This document shows positions 5,782 through 6,963 of a DNA stretch of 6,963 bases, piece after piece. The notes beneath the pieces are model-generated. The model was given only the letters and a program-made list of their open reading frames with translations, did not search any database and was not told the DNA's origin. Both the position numbers and the translations under genes were made by a program. Each line of letters starts with the position of its first letter. Positions within the stretch are counted from its first letter, which is position 1. This stretch comes from a bacterium (GTDB taxonomy: Bacteria > Patescibacteriota > Minisyncoccia > Phycocordibacterales > PALSA-1337): the NCBI GenBank assembly GCA_030648705.1, contig JAUSHF010000043.1, positions 1 to 6,963 of the forward strand. Reading direction: 5' to 3'.

Positions 5782-6102
5782 ATGAATAAGAATAACATTA
5801 TTATTTTAGTAGTAGTCATCGCCCTCGTAGGAGGTGGAATTTGGTATTATAAATCAAAAGGCACTGGTACAGAAGACGGCTTAAGTGTATCCGTAGCGAA
5901 TACTCCTAAGGTAGGGCAAAAGACCCTAAGTCTTCTGAGACAGGTAAGTGAATTAACTTTAGATACAAAAATATTTGACGATCCAGCTTTCACTAGCCTA
6001 GTTGATTCTTCCATAGTCATACCCCCTCAGCCAGTCGGTAGAATAAATCCTTTCTCACCTACTAGAGCTAGAGTAGTAGTTCCTTCCACCACAAGACGTT
6101 AA
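5782..6102 (+). CDS. Small membrane-anchored PilP-like protein
   Basis: 106 residues from the ATG at 5782; an earlier in-frame ATG at 5764 overlaps the pilO end and would add six residues. The 5782 start gives a clean N-terminal membrane anchor (MNKNNIIILVVVIALVGGGI, 1-20) right after the pilO stop. The remainder is a linker, a helix (LSLLRQVSELTLD, 49-61), then IFDDPAFTSLVD (64-75) and VGRINPFSP (85-93). The last resembles the G-R-x-(D/N)-P-F motif of PilP, the lipoprotein that links PilN/PilO to the outer-membrane secretin. There is no lipobox cysteine and no beta domain, so it would be a reduced analogue suited to a cell without an outer membrane. Family placement is inference from position and motif. 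Confidence 0.75.
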   Translation: MNKNNIIILVVVIALVGGGIWYYKSKGTGTEDGLSVSVANTPKVGQKTLSLLRQVSELTLDTKIFDDPAFTSLVDSSIVIPPQPVGRINPFSPTRARVVVPSTTRR

Positions 6103-6110
6103 TTTTGGCA

Positions 6111-6116
6111 GATAAT
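6111..6116 (+). promoter_or_regulatory. -10-like GATAAT before pilB
   Basis: GATAAT (one base from TATAAT) ends six bases before the pilB ATG, in a 20-base gap with no Shine-Dalgarno. It resembles the arrangement before pilM and pilN, so pilB may also be made from a leaderless start. Weak alone. Confidence 0.25.
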
Positions 6117-6122
6117 TTAAAT

Positions 6123-6963
6123 ATGAGAATAGTAGATTTACTTATAAAAAAAAAGATAATAACCGAAGCAGATAGAGAGGATATAGAAAGAGATTTATCT
6201 CTTCCTGATTCATCTATAGATTCTGTTCTTATTTCTCATGGTATAGAATCAAAGGATATTTTGGCTGTTAAGGGTGAGTATTTAGGTATACCTACTGCCG
6301 TACTTGGTTCAGACATTATTCCTTCAAATATATTAGAAAATGTTCCAGAGGAAACAGCTTTACACTATAAATTTGTTCCTATTGCATACGAAGATGGTGT
6401 ACTTCATGTCGGAGTAGTAGATCCTGATAATATAGAAGCACGTGATGCTCTACAGTTCATAACTTCTAAAATAAATATTCCATATAAAATCTTTTTAATC
6501 ACAGATTCAGATTTCGTGAAGGCAATAGAAATGTACAAGGGTTTATCAGGAGAAGTTACAAAGGCTCTTACAGAACTCGAATCAGAACTTTCAAATGAAT
6601 TAGAGAAAAAAGAAGGCGATAAAGGAGCGAAGAAAGAAAATTCCGCAGAAAAAAACGAATCATTCACAGAAGATGCACCAGTGGTAAAAATAGTTACTAC
6701 CATTATTCGATATGCTACAGATGGAAATGCATCAGACGTACACATAGAGCCAATGGCAGAGAAGGTGAGGGTTCGTTTCCGAGTAGACGGAACTCTAAAT
6801 ACTAGTATTACTTTGCCTATTCATATTCATAATGCTGTCGTCGCCAGAATTAAAGTGGTTTCCAATCTCAAATTAGATGAAAGAAGACTTCCTCAGGACG
6901 GTAGATTCTCAGTCAGAATAGATAAGAGAAAAATAGATTTTCGCGTGTCCACTTTCCCCACTT
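6123..6963 (+). CDS. pilB: Type IV pilus extension ATPase PilB (C-terminal half beyond window)
   Basis: 280 codons visible, open to the right edge. Residues 1-140 are the N-terminal domain of the GspE/PilB family (GEYLGIPTAVL at 51-61, then HYKFVPIAYEDGVLHVGVVDP at 81-101, typical of this domain). A charged, lysine- and glutamate-rich linker (about 150-182) follows. The ATPase N-terminal subdomain then begins: APVVKIVTTII (185-195), ASDVHIEP (203-210), VRFRVDGTL (217-225), RIKVVSNLKLDERRLPQDGR (242-261) and the start of IDFRVSTFPT. Walker A and the Asp/His boxes lie past the edge. PilB hydrolyses ATP at the cytoplasmic face to drive pilin polymerisation with PilC. Last visible gene of the pilus operon. 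Confidence 0.95.
   Translation, partial: MRIVDLLIKKKIITEADREDIERDLSLPDSSIDSVLISHGIESKDILAVKGEYLGIPTAVLGSDIIPSNILENVPEETALHYKFVPIAYEDGVLHVGVVDPDNIEARDALQFITSKINIPYKIFLITDSDFVKAIEMYKGLSGEVTKALTELESELSNELEKKEGDKGAKKENSAEKNESFTEDAPVVKIVTTIIRYATDGNASDVHIEPMAEKVRVRFRVDGTLNTSITLPIHIHNAVVARIKVVSNLKLDERRLPQDGRFSVRIDKRKIDFRVSTFPT

Noticed and set aside
6404..6745. 113-codon minus-strand frame, serine- and phenylalanine-rich
   Set aside because: Antisense of the pilB linker and start of the ATPase domain; its composition reflects the complementary Glu/Lys codons.
1..6963. CRISPR array, tRNA/rRNA gene or insertion sequence
   Set aside because: No regularly spaced direct repeats, no tRNA or rRNA-like segments and no transposase frame were seen.

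Overview
The window is AT-rich DNA that most resembles the genome of a small-genome candidate-phylum bacterium (Patescibacteria/Parcubacteria type). This is inferred from the compact pilM-pilN-pilO-(pilP-like)-pilB order next to comF, very short intergenic gaps, and almost no Shine-Dalgarno sequences. No marker gene (rRNA, ribosomal protein) is present to confirm it.

Left part (1-1597). A single uninterrupted minus-strand reading frame runs from an ATG at 1519 off the left edge of the window (506 codons visible). It encodes a complete LexA repressor (winged HTH, Ala-Gly cleavage site, Ser/Lys catalytic dyad) joined in frame to a DNA cytosine-C5 methyltransferase, truncated by the window edge within motif X. 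Its control region (1520-1597) has a good sigma70-type promoter (TTGCCT, 17 bp, TATAAT). The spacer is filled by two 11-bp direct repeats spaced like a GTTC-N7-GTTC LexA box. A perfect DnaA-box 9-mer lies next to it.

Next (1598-2377), diverging from the fusion gene, is a protein with an N-terminal SEC-C zinc motif and an R-x4-H signature like that of HEPN ribonucleases. The pair shares one control region. It could be a damage-responsive epigenetic or defence module, with a LexA-methyltransferase as both repressor and modifier and a HEPN-like protein as possible effector. This is the most notable item in the window.

Middle (2378-3441). The minus strand carries comF (phosphoribosyltransferase-like competence protein) ending at 2589. 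Past its stop is an open but start-less frame that may be a gene remnant, followed by a weak hairpin terminator. A GC-rich perfect 10-bp inverted repeat lies within the 3' end of comF.

Right part (3442-6963). The plus strand carries a type IV pilus assembly operon: pilM (actin-like ATPase), pilN and pilO (inner-membrane alignment proteins), a short membrane-anchored PilP-like protein, and the start of pilB (extension ATPase), cut by the right edge before the Walker A motif. Several genes here have a -10-like hexamer 6-9 bases before the ATG and no ribosome binding site, suggesting leaderless transcripts. ComF and the pilus may act together in DNA uptake.
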